From Primorskyibacter aestuariivivens (GTDB lineage Bacteria; Pseudomonadota; Alphaproteobacteria; Rhodobacterales; Rhodobacteraceae), in assembly GCF_028023675.1 (NCBI RefSeq), contig NZ_JAQIOZ010000011.1:1-64000 (forward strand): a stretch of 64,000 nucleotides of DNA, given 5' to 3'. This document shows positions 48,201 through 55,935 of the stretch, in pieces; the first letter of the stretch is position 1; every line of letters begins with the position of its first letter. The notes beneath the pieces were generated by a model. It had not been told where the DNA came from. It worked only from the letters and a program-made list of their open reading frames with translations, and did not search any database. The translations under genes were made by a program, and so were the position numbers.

Positions 48201-48528
48201 GTGACACTTCTTCCCGACACAGGCTCACCACCCGTTCGATCAGTGCCTCGAGATCTTCGGGGTCCATACGTGTGGCAAGCCCGGTGTAATCGACCAGATC
48301 ACCAAATAGCACCGTGATCTGACGCCGCTCACCCAGTTCCGGCTTGGCCGCGTCTGACGCATCACGCAACGCGTTCATGAAACGTTTGCGCGCACCAAGC
48401 GGCAAACCGATCTCGCGCAGATCGTCATCGGTCAGGGTTGCCAGAATATCAACACCGACCTCATGTTCTTCAAACTGCGCAGCATACCGGTCCAGCCCGT
48501 GTTGCCGCAGCCATTCTTTCAACGCCAC
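45262..48528 (-). CDS. Class III adenylate/guanylate cyclase with SAM domain, AAA ATPase and TPR-like repeats
   Basis: A 1088-residue multidomain protein. Residues 3-57 form a SAM (sterile alpha motif) domain (WLRQHGLDRYAAQFEEHEV...). About 70-245 is the class III nucleotidyl cyclase domain, with metal Asp D77 in FGDLVDYTG and D121 in YLGDGIMVYFGW. About 270-600 is an AAA/STAND ATPase with P-loop GEAGIGKS (298-305) and a Walker B-like VLLVLEDLHWTD. The rest is TPR-rich. The GTG at 48528 has a GGGGGA ribosome site; a TTG at 48543 is less likely. It resembles ligand-sensing cyclase regulators but no ligand is known. Confidence 0.85.
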   Translation of the reverse strand: MALKEWLRQHGLDRYAAQFEEHEVGVDILATLTDDDLREIGLPLGARKRFMNALRDASDAAKPELGERRQITVLFGDLVDYTGLATRMDPEDLEALIERVVSLCREEVSRWGGHVANYLGDGIMVYFGWPQAYEDAPQRAAHASLRMLEAVAGLRGPDGRALSMRVGMATGLVLIGRRLEAGMGEVETVFGEPPNLAARLEAKAAPGQVLLDASTARLLPEGHFAKSDLGADTFKGFSEPMGVWRLDASQTTARAPTGANAPGHTIALQGRDGAVAQLQHWWEEAQNQNCLRMVRISGEAGIGKSHLVGHFLRSCQLGGAASFELQCWPYNENATLYPVVSCLNTRAGVQPGDDVARRRHAFERIATQAGLDPQHFLHGMGDLLELGEVPERQGAEARRAAWFATITAALRAISERAPVLLVLEDLHWTDPLTEELLDHIAGHCTACRIMIVATTRQMFEPNWVDHPHARLLDLSRVESDAAEMIIDGLAGASGLTAVTRQRIIDASDGVPLFVHELTRELLERKTAQGDGEHMTIPATLQGVLSSRLDSAEDAKPLAQVASCIGRKFARDLLVKVAGQTEYEVQRRLDRLMTLALVEPLDEGEPTYIFRHALIQEAAYQSQPRRSRRKVHGRIADLMAAQPAADALQVANHMTVAERFSPAVDWWKRAGDRAARRSALREAAEHYRRGLALFDRMSESEANRVKRLGILLALGPVLSALDGYGADSVGTLFHEAADLSEGFGSVPDRFAVHRGLWMYHQMSAQYQRAETSGQALLDLAEDAGLQEHEAARLEAHRALGATAFMLGKLTTARHHLETALRGYQAQDAGKHVALYGDDPGLGCMAYLGATHWYLGDPERAATTCEDMLAQARQVDHPFSMARSLTFSAFTYHQMRDLDRLLPIAEDAVAHADKFEFPFHSGVGRILLGWGLCQDGRCDQGWPVIEQGYAEYASSGSHMLQPLYLSLMATIAGARGDADAAWQFSKRAMARIDVSQEALVLPEVLRVHAKLLLERDGTDAALPVFRRAIEIAQSQTSRFCALRALTLAVPHAPDLVVTMQTELAHFPPTMQTSDLKAARTAVERAEKGVT

Positions 48529-48695
48529 AGGTGTCCCCCGCAATCCTCAAAACCACCGGCACCACAGGAATCGTTAACACGGAAAAGAGTGATCTTGATC
48601 ACACCTATACCGAATAACCAACGGTAACGATATACGCGACATTCGCTTTTTCACGGGAAGCGTGGCAGGCTTGGTCAGAAACGGGGGACTGGAAC

Positions 48696-50222
48696 ATGCA
48701 CACGCGCAGGCAGATCATGGCGCTTGGGGCCGGAGGCGCGGCTGCCGGTGGCATGTTTGCGCTTGGCTGGTCGGGACAGGCCAGCGCGGACGCGCTTGCG
48801 CGGTTTGGGCTTGGCACCGGGGGCGATCTGCGCAATCCGCCCGAAATCAAGAGTGAAAACGGCGTCTTGCGCGCCACGCTCACCATCACCCTGGCGCAGG
48901 CGCTTGTGGATGAACAACCGCGCCTGCTGCGCCGCTACAACGGCGGCATGCCAGGCCCGACGCTGCGGGTCCGTCCCGGCGATGTGATGGAGATCGAGCT
49001 GGTCAATGACCTGCCGCCCAACATGCCGCTTCAACCCATACGCGACGAAAAGGCGGCGCATGATCATGATGGATCGGATGTTGTGCATGTAGCCCCGCAT
49101 GATCTGAATACAACCAACCTGCATTTTCACGGCATGCATGTCAGCCCCAAGGGCAACAGCGACAATGTCTTTCTGACGGTCGAGCCGGGGCAGACGCAAA
49201 ACTACCGTGTGGAAATCCCCGCCAACCACCCCACGGGGTTGTTCTGGTACCATCCGCATTGGCACGGCTCGGTCGCCGCCCAGATCGGCACGGGGATGGC
49301 CGGGCTGATCATTGTCGAGCCGGAAGGATACGTGCCCGAAGACCTGCCCGAGCGGCAATTGATCATCCAGACCGTGATTGGTGGCTCGGAAGCCGATTTT
49401 GACAATCCGAAGCAATTCATGTCGCTCACCGCGCCACGGTTCTTCACCATCAATGGAGATTTCCGCCCCACGATCCGTCTTCGCCACGGGGAGCGGCAGT
49501 TCTGGCGTCTTTTGCTGGCCAATGATTTCCAGTTCTGCCCGCTTGATTTCAAAGCGATGGGGCTCAAGGCATGGCTCATCGGGCGCGATGGCAATCCGCT
49601 GCCTGCGCCCGAGGAGATCGAGACGCTGCTGATGTCGCCCGGCAACCGCTTTGACGTAGTGGTCGAGGGGGTTGCACCCGGACTGACCGACCTCGTGCGC
49701 CAACCCTATCGTCACGGTCTGGTGGACCTGCCCGCCACGACCATCGGCGCGGTGCATATCGAGGCCAGCGATGCGCCCGCATCCGGCGCGATGCCCGCAC
49801 AGGCCCCGACCCTGCTCGACATCACCGACGCCGAGATCGTGCGCGAACGGACCATCGTGCTGGGCGAGGTGAAAGACAGCCGCGCAGTGTTCGACCTCGC
49901 CTTCACAATCAACGGTCAAAGCTATGACCCCGACACTTGGGACCTCGACCCACGGCTGAACACCGCCGAGGAATGGACCTTTGTGAACACCACCGCCTAT
50001 CCCCACCCGATGCATATCCATATCAACCCGTTTCAGGTGGTGGCGATCAATGGTGAACCGGTCCCGGACCGCCCCTGGTACGACACCCATATCGTGCCCG
50101 CCGCAGGCACGCTCACCATCCGGTCGCGGTTCGAGGATTTCGACGGGGATTTTGTCACCCATTGCCACATCCTGCCCCATGAGGACGCAGGCATGATGAT
50201 GAATGTAAGGATTTTGCCATGA
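48696..50222 (+). CDS. Tat-exported multicopper oxidase
   Basis: A 508-residue cupredoxin oxidase with a twin-arginine signal (TRRQIMALGAGGAAAGG). The four copper-binding blocks are NLHFHGMHVSP (about 141), WYHPHWHG (184-191), HPMHIHINPFQVV (about 427) and HCHILPHEDAGMM (489-501; C490 and M500 as type-1 ligands). It would oxidise a periplasmic substrate or accept electrons while reducing O2. It overlaps the next gene by four bases and heads a four-gene operon with a cytochrome c fusion and a GMC dehydrogenase, so it may be a terminal oxidase partner (inference). Confidence 0.93.
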   Translation: MHTRRQIMALGAGGAAAGGMFALGWSGQASADALARFGLGTGGDLRNPPEIKSENGVLRATLTITLAQALVDEQPRLLRRYNGGMPGPTLRVRPGDVMEIELVNDLPPNMPLQPIRDEKAAHDHDGSDVVHVAPHDLNTTNLHFHGMHVSPKGNSDNVFLTVEPGQTQNYRVEIPANHPTGLFWYHPHWHGSVAAQIGTGMAGLIIVEPEGYVPEDLPERQLIIQTVIGGSEADFDNPKQFMSLTAPRFFTINGDFRPTIRLRHGERQFWRLLLANDFQFCPLDFKAMGLKAWLIGRDGNPLPAPEEIETLLMSPGNRFDVVVEGVAPGLTDLVRQPYRHGLVDLPATTIGAVHIEASDAPASGAMPAQAPTLLDITDAEIVRERTIVLGEVKDSRAVFDLAFTINGQSYDPDTWDLDPRLNTAEEWTFVNTTAYPHPMHIHINPFQVVAINGEPVPDRPWYDTHIVPAAGTLTIRSRFEDFDGDFVTHCHILPHEDAGMMMNVRILP

Positions 50223-51208
50223 AGACGCTCACACTTGCCGCGCTCGCCCTTGTCGCCGCGCCCGCCTTTGCCAATCAAAGCGCCGGAATCGACACCCAGA
50301 CCTGCCTGAGCTGTCACAGCGTCGATGGCGTGGCGCATATTGATCATATCCCGATCATTCACGGCCAGTCGCAGACCTATCTGCAAAACGCCTTGCACGC
50401 CTATAAATCCGGCCAGCGCTCCGGCGGGACTGCCGATGTGATGCAGGCCGTGGCCAAGCAGCTCTCGGATGCGCAGATCGACCAGATGGCGGCGTTCTTC
50501 GGCACCGATGCCTCGGTGGTTCAGACCGCGCCCATCGCCCATCTGATCAAGGCAAGTGTTGAGGGTGCCGATGACCGTCTGGTCTATCTGACCACACAGG
50601 AGGGCACCGACCGCATTCTCGAAAGCCGGTTCAACCGCGATTACTTCCTTGTGGCCCCTTATGTGGAAAGCGAAAAATTCCTGACCTTCTGCTCCATCGC
50701 CACCATGGCGGCGGTGCTGAATTCATTCGAGGACGCGCTGCCGCGCCCGATTGATCCCAAGCGCTACCCCTACCCCTATTTCACACAGGAAAACATCTTC
50801 AACGAAGACAATCAAAAGGTGAAGAGCTTTGAACAGGTGGTCACCGACGGGCTGACACTGGATCAGATCGGGCTCTACCTCACGCATCTTGATGTGGACG
50901 CCAGGACGATCTTTGCCGATGAAAATCCGGTGGACCAGATGCGCAACGCGATTGTCAAAGGCGTGTCGGACCCGTCTGTCCGGGTCATCGTGAACTACAA
51001 TCGCGGCATCGTCGGCCAGAACGGCGGCGGGCATGTCTCGCCCGTGGCGGCCTATCACGAGGCTTCGGATTCGGTGCTCGTTCTCGATGTGGCGGGCTAT
51101 AAATACCCGCCCGCCTGGATCCCGATGGAAATGCTCTACGAGGCAATGCTGGACAAGGACAGCGCGTCCGACCGGTCGCGCGGCCTCGCGCTTGTGAGGA
51201 CGTTCTGA
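50219..51208 (+). CDS. Exported fusion: monoheme cytochrome c domain plus phytochelatin-synthase-like cysteine peptidase domain
   Basis: A 329-residue protein with a Sec signal peptide (about 1-18, ending PAFA). Residues 20-100 form a class I cytochrome c domain with C29-x2-C32-H33 (CLSCH) and a possible axial M75. From about 115 onward the sequence reads as a phytochelatin synthase: C158 in FCSIAT, H272 in GGGHVSPVAAYH and D290 in LVLDVAGYKYPPAWIPMEML. The spacings of 114 and 18 match the C70-H183-D201 triad of the Nostoc enzyme. Bacterial relatives mainly act on glutathione. Joining this domain to a heme c in the periplasm is unusual. Coupled to both neighbours by overlapping stop/start codons. 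Confidence 0.9.
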   Translation: MKTLTLAALALVAAPAFANQSAGIDTQTCLSCHSVDGVAHIDHIPIIHGQSQTYLQNALHAYKSGQRSGGTADVMQAVAKQLSDAQIDQMAAFFGTDASVVQTAPIAHLIKASVEGADDRLVYLTTQEGTDRILESRFNRDYFLVAPYVESEKFLTFCSIATMAAVLNSFEDALPRPIDPKRYPYPYFTQENIFNEDNQKVKSFEQVVTDGLTLDQIGLYLTHLDVDARTIFADENPVDQMRNAIVKGVSDPSVRVIVNYNRGIVGQNGGGHVSPVAAYHEASDSVLVLDVAGYKYPPAWIPMEMLYEAMLDKDSASDRSRGLALVRTF

Positions 51209-51654
51209 TGGCGGGCTTTTCCCGACGTGATGTGGTCCGCCTGCTTGGTACAGCGATGGCAGGGGCCGCGACACCCGCTGCCGCACGGCTGGGGGTCGAG
51301 GATGACCTGACCGTGTTTCGCAACCTGATCCACGCCATTGGCGGCACCAATTATATGCCCGCCGAACTGGCCCGCGCGGCGGAGACCGAATTTGCCCGCG
51401 CCTACGGGGTCGAGGCTGTGTTCGACCTTGTCGCGCTGGCCCGCCGCCGCCCAACGCTGGAGAGCATGTCTGACGCCGCAAGCACGCTCGCCGCCGATCA
51501 GATGCGCTGGATCGCAACCTTTCTCTATACCGGTGAAGTAGACGGTGAGGTGCGCTATTACGATTACTGCCTTGGATGGCAGGCGCTGACATTTGCGACC
51601 GCGCCGGGGCTCTGCGGCGGGCCGTTTGGCCATTGGGCGGAGCCGAAACGATGA
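51208..51654 (+). CDS. Small Tat-signal subunit of a GMC dehydrogenase (gluconate 2-dehydrogenase subunit 3-like)
   Basis: A 148-residue protein starting MAGFSRRDVVRLLG, a twin-arginine signal, followed by a short helical domain ending WQALTFATAPGLCGGPFG. Such small subunits accompany FAD-dependent sugar or polyol dehydrogenases, where they are needed for export and maturation of the flavin subunit. It begins at the stop of the cytochrome fusion (TGATG) and ends within the GMC start (ATGA). Confidence 0.82.
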   Translation: MAGFSRRDVVRLLGTAMAGAATPAAARLGVEDDLTVFRNLIHAIGGTNYMPAELARAAETEFARAYGVEAVFDLVALARRRPTLESMSDAASTLAADQMRWIATFLYTGEVDGEVRYYDYCLGWQALTFATAPGLCGGPFGHWAEPKR

Positions 51655-53258
51655 CGGGCCCCATCCCGGATACAACCGATGTTCTGATTGTCGGCGCAGG
51701 CATGGCCGGATCGCATCTGGCGCTGGAACTGCTGGAGGCGGGGCGCCGCGTGACGATCCTGGAGGCCGGGCCGCGCAAGCCGCGCATGGACTGGATGTCG
51801 GTCTTTACCAACAACCCGACCAAAGGCCCGCAGGCCCCCTATCCCTCCAATGACTGGGCCCCGTTCCCGCAGGACAACGGCTATGGCACCTTCTATGATC
51901 AGGCCGGGCCGATGGAATTCGTGGGCGCGTACTTACGCATCTATGGCGGATCGACCTGGCACTGGACCGGCTTTGCCGACCGGCTGCGCCCGGCGGATTT
52001 CCGGATGAAATCCACCTATGGCGTGGCGCTGGACTGGCCCGTGTCCTATGACGATCTGCGCCCGCATTACGTGAAGGCCGAGAAAATCTGGGGCGTAGCC
52101 GGGTCCATGGACTACACTTGGGGCGCGCCGCGCGACGAACCCTATCCCATGCCGCCCATCCCGGCGAGCTACATGGACAGTCGCGTCGATATTGCGCTCA
52201 AGGAAATGGGCCTGCATTCCGGCATTTTCAGCCACGCGCGCAACTCGGTGCCCTTTGACGGGCGTCCGCCCTGCTGTGGCAACAACACCTGCGTGCCGAT
52301 CTGCCCCATCGGGGCGAAACTCGACGGGTCGGTCATCGCCGACAAGGCCGAGGCGGCGGGGGCAGAGATCATCACCGAGGCCGTGGTGACCACGATCCAT
52401 ATCGGCGATGATGGTCAGGTCTCGGGCATGGAGGTCACCCGGCCCGATGGCTCCAAATCCACCATCACCGCCAATATCTACGCGCTGTGCTGCCACGCGA
52501 TCGAAAACCCCCGCCTGCTATTGATGTCGGCGCAGGAGAACGCCCCCAACGGCGTGGCCAATGGCTCGGACGCGGTGGGCCGCTACCTGATCACCCAGGC
52601 CAATCAGGACACCAAGGGCGTCACAAAGGATCCCGTCTTCCCCTATCGCGGCCCGCAACAGACCAGCGGCCTATTGGAACTGCGCGACGGCGACTTCCGC
52701 TCGTCGCACGCCGCCATCGGCACCAGTTTCATGAATTCCGGCCATTCCGGCAATTCCGACGGAACGAATGTTGCCAAGCAACTGATTGATCAGGGTCTCA
52801 GGGGACAAGAACTGGCACAGGAACTGAACCGCATCGTATCCCGGCATTTGCGTCTGAACTCCAGCGGTGAAATCCTCCCCGATCCCGACAACCGCCTGAC
52901 CCTGTCGGACGAGCTGGACAGCGCGGGCCTGCCCAAATCGCGCATCCATTACAGCATCGACGACTATACACGCGCGGGCATGGCCATTTCGCAAAAGATG
53001 AATACCGAGGTGCTGCAAAGGCTGGGCTCAACCGAAATATCCTCGAACGAGGTCTACCTGTCCAACGCCATCATCGGCGGCACGGCGCGGATGGGCGACG
53101 ATCCGAACACATCAGTCGTGAATTCCCACCAGCAATCGCACCAGCACAGTAACCTCTACATCATGGGAAGCTCGGCCCATGTGACCATGCCGGTCAATGC
53201 GCCGACGCTGACGATCGCGGCGCTGGCCATGCGCACGGCGGGGCATATACTGGGCTGA
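51651..53258 (+). CDS. GMC-family FAD dehydrogenase large subunit with 3Fe-4S-type Cys motif
   Basis: A 535-residue flavoenzyme with FAD motif VLIVGAGMAGSHLALELLEA (11-30). The cluster C208, C209, C214 and C218 in RPPCCGNNTCVPICPIGAK has exactly the C-C-x4-C-x3-C spacing of the 3Fe-4S site in FAD-glucose dehydrogenase. The C-terminal part has GGTARMGDDP and SSAHVTMPVNAPTLTIAALA. It likely oxidises a sugar, polyol or related alcohol in the periplasm, delivering electrons to heme c of the upstream fusion protein (inference). It lacks its own signal and would be co-exported with the small Tat subunit. Confidence 0.9.
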   Translation: MTGPIPDTTDVLIVGAGMAGSHLALELLEAGRRVTILEAGPRKPRMDWMSVFTNNPTKGPQAPYPSNDWAPFPQDNGYGTFYDQAGPMEFVGAYLRIYGGSTWHWTGFADRLRPADFRMKSTYGVALDWPVSYDDLRPHYVKAEKIWGVAGSMDYTWGAPRDEPYPMPPIPASYMDSRVDIALKEMGLHSGIFSHARNSVPFDGRPPCCGNNTCVPICPIGAKLDGSVIADKAEAAGAEIITEAVVTTIHIGDDGQVSGMEVTRPDGSKSTITANIYALCCHAIENPRLLLMSAQENAPNGVANGSDAVGRYLITQANQDTKGVTKDPVFPYRGPQQTSGLLELRDGDFRSSHAAIGTSFMNSGHSGNSDGTNVAKQLIDQGLRGQELAQELNRIVSRHLRLNSSGEILPDPDNRLTLSDELDSAGLPKSRIHYSIDDYTRAGMAISQKMNTEVLQRLGSTEISSNEVYLSNAIIGGTARMGDDPNTSVVNSHQQSHQHSNLYIMGSSAHVTMPVNAPTLTIAALAMRTAGHILG

Positions 53259-53277
53259 CACCTGCAAGGGGCGGGCG

Positions 53278-53319
53278 AAATTCCATTCATGGAATTTGCA
53301 AAATTCTTCGAAGAATTTT
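53278..53319. repeat. Tandem double-palindrome repeat, copy B
   Basis: First palindrome AAATTCCAT-tc-ATGGAATTT (53278-53297), spacer GC, second AAAATTCTTC/GAAGAATTTT (53300-53319), then GGTG. It shares the skeleton of the element at 8008-8049 (AAATT arms, GC spacer, GGTG end) but has different inner bases that keep the pairing, and lies 20 bases after the GMC gene stop. Confidence 0.8.
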
Positions 53320-53388
53320 GGTGCGCCGCGACCTTTCCTCTGCGGAGTCATGGGGATATGTTAGCGCCCAAAATCACAGGGTAGCGCC

Positions 53389-54834
53389 ATGTTTCTGGGA
53401 ATCGATATCGGCACCTCTGCCGTCAAGGCCTCTTTGGTCGGTTCAGACCTGCAGCTTGTCGACAGTGCCGATGCGGCGATGCGCAGTTCGCATCCACAAT
53501 CCGGCTGGAGCGAACAGCACCCGGACCTTTGGCGCAACGCAACGATCACAGCCGTTCAGGCGTTGATGTCACGCCACGATGCGGCCCGGGTCCGCGCCAT
53601 CGGCCTGTCGGGACAGATGCACGGTGCAGTGCTGATGGACGCGACGCATCAGGTCCTGCGCCCGGCCATCCTTTGGAACGACGGGCGCGCGGCCGTAGAA
53701 TGTGACGCTCTGCAACGGGACCATCCCGATCTTGCCCATGTCGCCGGGGTGCGCCCGATGCCCGGCCTGACCGGTCCGAAACTCCCCTGGCTTGCCAGAC
53801 ATGAGCCAGAAATTTACGGACGCATCGCCCATATCTGCCTGCCCAAGGATCATCTGGGGCATTGGCTGCACGGCGCGCTTGTCACCGATGCGAGCGATGC
53901 TGCAGGGACATGGTGGCTGGACCAGAAATCCCATGGCTGGTCCCCGGCGCTCTGCGCGGCGACGCAAACAAACCCAGATTGGCTGCCGCCGGTGCTGCAT
54001 GGCACGGATATCGCAGGCCATCTGCGCCCCGAAGCGGCCGAAGCGCTGGGCCTGCCTGCGGGCATCCCCGTCTCCGCTGGCGCGGGCGATGCTGCGGCCG
54101 GCGCCGTTTCGCTAGGGGCGGTCGCGGATGGTACGGCCTTTATCTCGCTGGGCACGTCGGGGCAGTTCTTTGTGCCCACCACCCGCTGCCGCGCCGCGCC
54201 CGAAGTGGGTTTGCATTCCTTTGCCCACACCCTGCCGGACCTCTGGTTCCAGATGGCCGCAATGCTCAATGGCGCACGTCCTCTGAGTTGGTTTTCGGAT
54301 GTGGCCAACCGCCCGATCCCGGAATTGCTGGCTATGGCGGCGGATGCCCCCGGTGCTACGCCGCTGTTTCTGCCCTACCTGACCGGCGAGCGCAGCCCGC
54401 ATGGCGACGCGGCCATTCGCGGCGCGTTTTACGGGCTGGAAAACGACACGGGCCCCGGCGAGATGATGCGCGCCGTCATCCAGGCCATCGCCTACAGCCT
54501 CTGCGATGCGGCAGACTCCGTACGCCAGACAGCTGCAATCCCGGAACCGCTTTTGACGATTGGCGGCGGCACGCGCTCGGACATGCTTTTGCAGACGATC
54601 GCGGATGCCACCGGGCTGACGCTGGCCCGTGGGAAGGGTGCCGATGTCGGTCCCGCCGTGGGTGCGGCCCGCATGGCCGCGGTGGCCTGTGGCGCGGCCT
54701 CGGTCACCGACCTGGCACAACGCCCCGAGATCGACCGGGAATTCACGCCCGATCCTGAGCGCCGCTCCTATCATGACGAACGGCTGACACGGTATCGTGC
54801 GCTTTACGAGGCACTCAAACCCATGCGCACCTGA
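53389..54834 (+). CDS. xylB: Xylulokinase
   Basis: FGGY-family sugar kinase, 481 residues, phosphorylating D-xylulose. N-terminal ATP/sugar motif FLGIDIGTSAVKASLV (about 2-17); GLSGQMHGAVLMD (about 72-84) carries the xylulose-specific GQMHG; ILWNDGRA, then GAGDAAAGAVSLG (about 231-243) and the C-terminal GGGTRSDMLLQTIAD. No xylose isomerase or transporter is nearby, so it may act with genes elsewhere or on another pentulose. It sits just after the periplasmic dehydrogenase operon. Confidence 0.93.
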   Translation: MFLGIDIGTSAVKASLVGSDLQLVDSADAAMRSSHPQSGWSEQHPDLWRNATITAVQALMSRHDAARVRAIGLSGQMHGAVLMDATHQVLRPAILWNDGRAAVECDALQRDHPDLAHVAGVRPMPGLTGPKLPWLARHEPEIYGRIAHICLPKDHLGHWLHGALVTDASDAAGTWWLDQKSHGWSPALCAATQTNPDWLPPVLHGTDIAGHLRPEAAEALGLPAGIPVSAGAGDAAAGAVSLGAVADGTAFISLGTSGQFFVPTTRCRAAPEVGLHSFAHTLPDLWFQMAAMLNGARPLSWFSDVANRPIPELLAMAADAPGATPLFLPYLTGERSPHGDAAIRGAFYGLENDTGPGEMMRAVIQAIAYSLCDAADSVRQTAAIPEPLLTIGGGTRSDMLLQTIADATGLTLARGKGADVGPAVGAARMAAVACGAASVTDLAQRPEIDREFTPDPERRSYHDERLTRYRALYEALKPMRT

Positions 54835-54940
54835 GCGGCCTGAAACCCATCTCACAGCGACGTGACGCGGCTGACATGAAATTGGACAAAAGCCCTGACC
54901 CACCCCAGATACGCTACATCACCATGTAGGAGGGCATGAA

Positions 54941-55387
54941 TTGACATACCAAAAGAACCCCGACGTGATCGCCACCCTGACCCCCGAGCAATACCGGGTG
55001 ACACAGGAGAACGGTACTGAGCGGCCCTTTACCGGCGAATATAACGACAACAAGGAACCGGGGATCTATGTGGACATCGTGTCTGGCGAACCGCTCTTTG
55101 CCTCGTCGGACAAATTTGAATCGGGCTGTGGCTGGCCCAGCTTTACCAAGCCGATCGAGCCCACTCATATCAACGAGCTGCGCGACACCACCCATGGCAT
55201 GATCCGGACCGAGGTCCGCTCGGCCCATGGCGACAGCCATCTGGGTCACGTGTTCCCTGACGGTCCGCGAGACAGGGGTGGCCTGCGCTATTGCATCAAC
55301 TCGGCCTCGCTGCGCTTCATCCATCGTGACGATATGGAGGCCGAAGGCTATGGTGCCTATCTGGATCAAGTGGAGGACGTGACATGA
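54941..55387 (+). CDS. msrB: Peptide methionine (R)-S-oxide reductase
   Basis: Repairs methionine-R-sulfoxide in proteins. The 148-residue protein contains [11 protein letters not shown] (about 62-72), [17 protein letters not shown] and the catalytic Cys in [11 protein letters not shown] (about 117). The zinc CXXC pairs of some MsrB are absent. The start is a TTG at 54941, with AGGAGG spaced seven bases upstream; an ATG five bases before the TTG opens only a two-codon frame (ATGAATTGA). Overlaps msrA by four bases. Confidence 0.93.
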   Translation: MTYQKNPDVIATLTPEQYRVTQENGTERPFTGEYNDNKEPGIYVDIVSGEPLFASSDKFESGCGWPSFTKPIEPTHINELRDTTHGMIRTEVRSAHGDSHLGHVFPDGPRDRGGLRYCINSASLRFIHRDDMEAEGYGAYLDQVEDVT

Positions 55388-55890
55388 CGGACAGGGCTGT
55401 TCTGGCCGGTGGCTGTTTCTGGGGCATGCAGGATCTGATCCGCAAGCTTCCCGGTGTTGAGAAAACCCGCGTCGGATATACCGGCGGCGACGTGCCCAAC
55501 GCCACCTATCGCAACCACGGCACCCATGCCGAGGGGATCGAAATCCTGTTTGATCCCACGAAAATCAGCTACCGGCAGCTTCTGGAGTTCTTTTTCCAGA
55601 TCCATGACCCGACCACGCTGAACCGGCAGGGCAATGACCTTGGCCTCAGCTACCGCTCCGCGATCTACTATGTGGACGAGGATCAGAAAGCCGTGGCGCT
55701 GGACACCATCGCCGATGTCGAGGCCTCCGGCATCTGGCCCGGCAAGGTCGTGACCGAGGTCGAGCCTGTGGGTGATTTCTGGGAAGCCGAGCCGGAGCAT
55801 CAGGACTATCTCGAACGCTTCCCCGGCGGCTATACCTGCCATTTCCCGCGCGCCGACTGGGTCCTGCCCAAACGCGACGCGGCGGAATGA
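55384..55890 (+). CDS. msrA: Peptide methionine (S)-S-oxide reductase
   Basis: A 168-residue enzyme with the catalytic motif [10 protein letters not shown] (Cys about 11), [12 protein letters not shown] and EQH-type closing region ending in [19 protein letters not shown]. With MsrB it covers both methionine sulfoxide diastereomers. Begins within the msrB stop (ATGA). No signal peptide, so the pair is cytoplasmic. Confidence 0.96.
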   Translation: MTDRAVLAGGCFWGMQDLIRKLPGVEKTRVGYTGGDVPNATYRNHGTHAEGIEILFDPTKISYRQLLEFFFQIHDPTTLNRQGNDLGLSYRSAIYYVDEDQKAVALDTIADVEASGIWPGKVVTEVEPVGDFWEAEPEHQDYLERFPGGYTCHFPRADWVLPKRDAAE

Positions 55891-55900
55891 CCTGACACGG

Positions 55901-55924
55901 CGGATGCCGCTCATGCGGCATCCG
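55901..55924. terminator. Hairpin between convergent msrA and the ClpP-like gene
   Basis: Perfect stem CGGATGCCGC (55901-55910) and GCGGCATCCG (55915-55924), loop TCAT. It lies 10 bases past msrA and 11 bases past the convergent gene, likely ending both transcripts, though no long T-run follows. Confidence 0.75.
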
Positions 55925-55935
55925 TCCCCCTTTGA

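Noticed and set aside
48675..50180. 501-codon minus-strand open frame opposite the multicopper oxidase
   Set aside because: Shadow frame; copper-binding motifs are all on the plus strand.
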